A stretch of DNA of 6,215 bases from Promethearchaeota archaeon (GTDB taxonomy: Archaea; Asgardarchaeota; Lokiarchaeia; Sigyniarchaeales; SOKP01), in contig JAUWNA010000131.1 in the NCBI GenBank assembly GCA_030612905.1, forward strand, positions 1 to 6,215, written 5' to 3'. Both the position numbers and the translations under genes were made by a program. Shown here piece by piece: positions 5,822 to 6,215 of this stretch. How positions within the stretch are numbered: the stretch's first letter is position 1; each line of letters starts with the position of its first letter. The notes beneath the pieces are model-generated. The model was not told the DNA's origin, did not search any database, and worked only from the letters and a program-made list of their open reading frames with translations.

Positions 5822-6214
5822 TTAATCGGCCAAATAAACAACTACTAAACCGTCAATGTTCTTAGTTGCCCTAACTTTTATCTTTCTTGGAGGTTTTTGG
5901 ATACCTCTTGACCATATCTTTTCATTTACAGGTTGCGAGATAATTAAAGATTCAGGTTTGAAATGGCGTTCCATAAATTCTCTGAGATATCTAATAGCTT
6001 TTTTAGCTCTTTTATTACGAGGGCCGTGTCTTGCTTTTGCTAGAGGAATCACATATATTCGTTCATCTATAATCTCTTCTTTAGGTGCTTCTTCCACTTC
6101 TAGTTCTTCTAATTCTTCAAGCTCTTCTTCAAAAACTTCGCCAACTTCTTCTTCAGAAATCTCGTCTAAACTAAATTCTTCGATCTCTTCTATTTTTTCG
6201 TCTTCTACTTTTTT
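5822..6214 (-). CDS. rpl31e: Ribosomal protein L31e (eL31) with acidic N-terminal extension, partial
   Basis: The core is clear: ERIYVIPL, then the basic helix PRNKRAKKAIRYLREFMERHFK, then WSRGIQKPPRKIKVRATKN and a C-terminal VVVYLAD. This is an L31e of about 80 residues, a basic protein of the large subunit near the exit tunnel. The shortest start is GTG 6097, giving 91 residues. The frame stays open for 39 more codons to the window edge, with no other ATG, GTG or TTG, and 21 of those 39 residues are Asp or Glu. No ribosome-binding site or TATA box is seen before GTG 6097, so I think translation starts beyond the window and the mature protein has a long acidic N-terminal tail. Usual neighbours L39e and aIF6 fit: aIF6 is downstream, and L39e, if present, would lie outside. 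The 5' end of the gene is missing here. Confidence 0.85.
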   Translation of the reverse strand, partial: KKVEDEKIEEIEEFSLDEISEEEVGEVFEEELEELEELEVEEAPKEEIIDERIYVIPLAKARHGPRNKRAKKAIRYLREFMERHFKPESLIISQPVNEKIWSRGIQKPPRKIKVRATKNIDGLVVVYLAD

Positions 6215-6215
6215 A

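Overview
The window is archaeal chromosome. Its genes encode archaeal DnaG, prefoldin alpha, ribosomal proteins LX/L18Ae and L31e, aIF6, SecE/Sec61-gamma and FtsY. The DNA is very AT-rich, most of all between genes. The lineage cannot be fixed from this sequence: an AT-rich methanogen, an Asgard archaeon or another group would all fit. The small size of the proteins and the absence of transposases point to a housekeeping region rather than a mobile island.

Layout: positions 1-828 hold no convincing gene, only AT-rich spacer with a 13-bp perfect-length hairpin (441-470), a tandem 11-mer (543-564) and a GC-richer, coding-like patch (about 280-409). dnaG follows on the + strand (829-2010, GTG start) and ends at a T9 tract. 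Everything from 2053 to the right edge is on the - strand. In transcription order it is L31e (runs off the right edge), a mini BRCT protein, aIF6, LX/L18Ae, prefoldin alpha, FtsY, SecE and an OsmC-family protein.

The - strand series is the familiar archaeal translation/secretion cluster: large-subunit proteins and the 60S-type subunit anti-association factor aIF6, a nascent-chain chaperone subunit, the SRP receptor and a translocon subunit. Together they cover ribosome maturation, folding of new chains and membrane targeting. Two things differ from the common order. A small BRCT-domain gene lies between L31e and aIF6, and an OsmC-type thiol protein follows SecE where Spt5/NusG and L11 are often found.

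The genes are separated by 27-180 bp rather than overlapping, and TATA-like boxes lie about 25-38 nt before most start codons. The boxes of secE and osmC share the nine bases AGATATAAT, each starting exactly 30 nt before the ATG. I infer that much of the cluster is transcribed from separate promoters as leaderless or nearly leaderless mRNAs. This promoter pattern also helps to choose starts, and it exposes a start/frame problem in the BRCT gene. No previously undescribed multi-gene system is evident. The best leads are the BRCT frame break, the very acidic extension of L31e and the uniform leaderless promoters.
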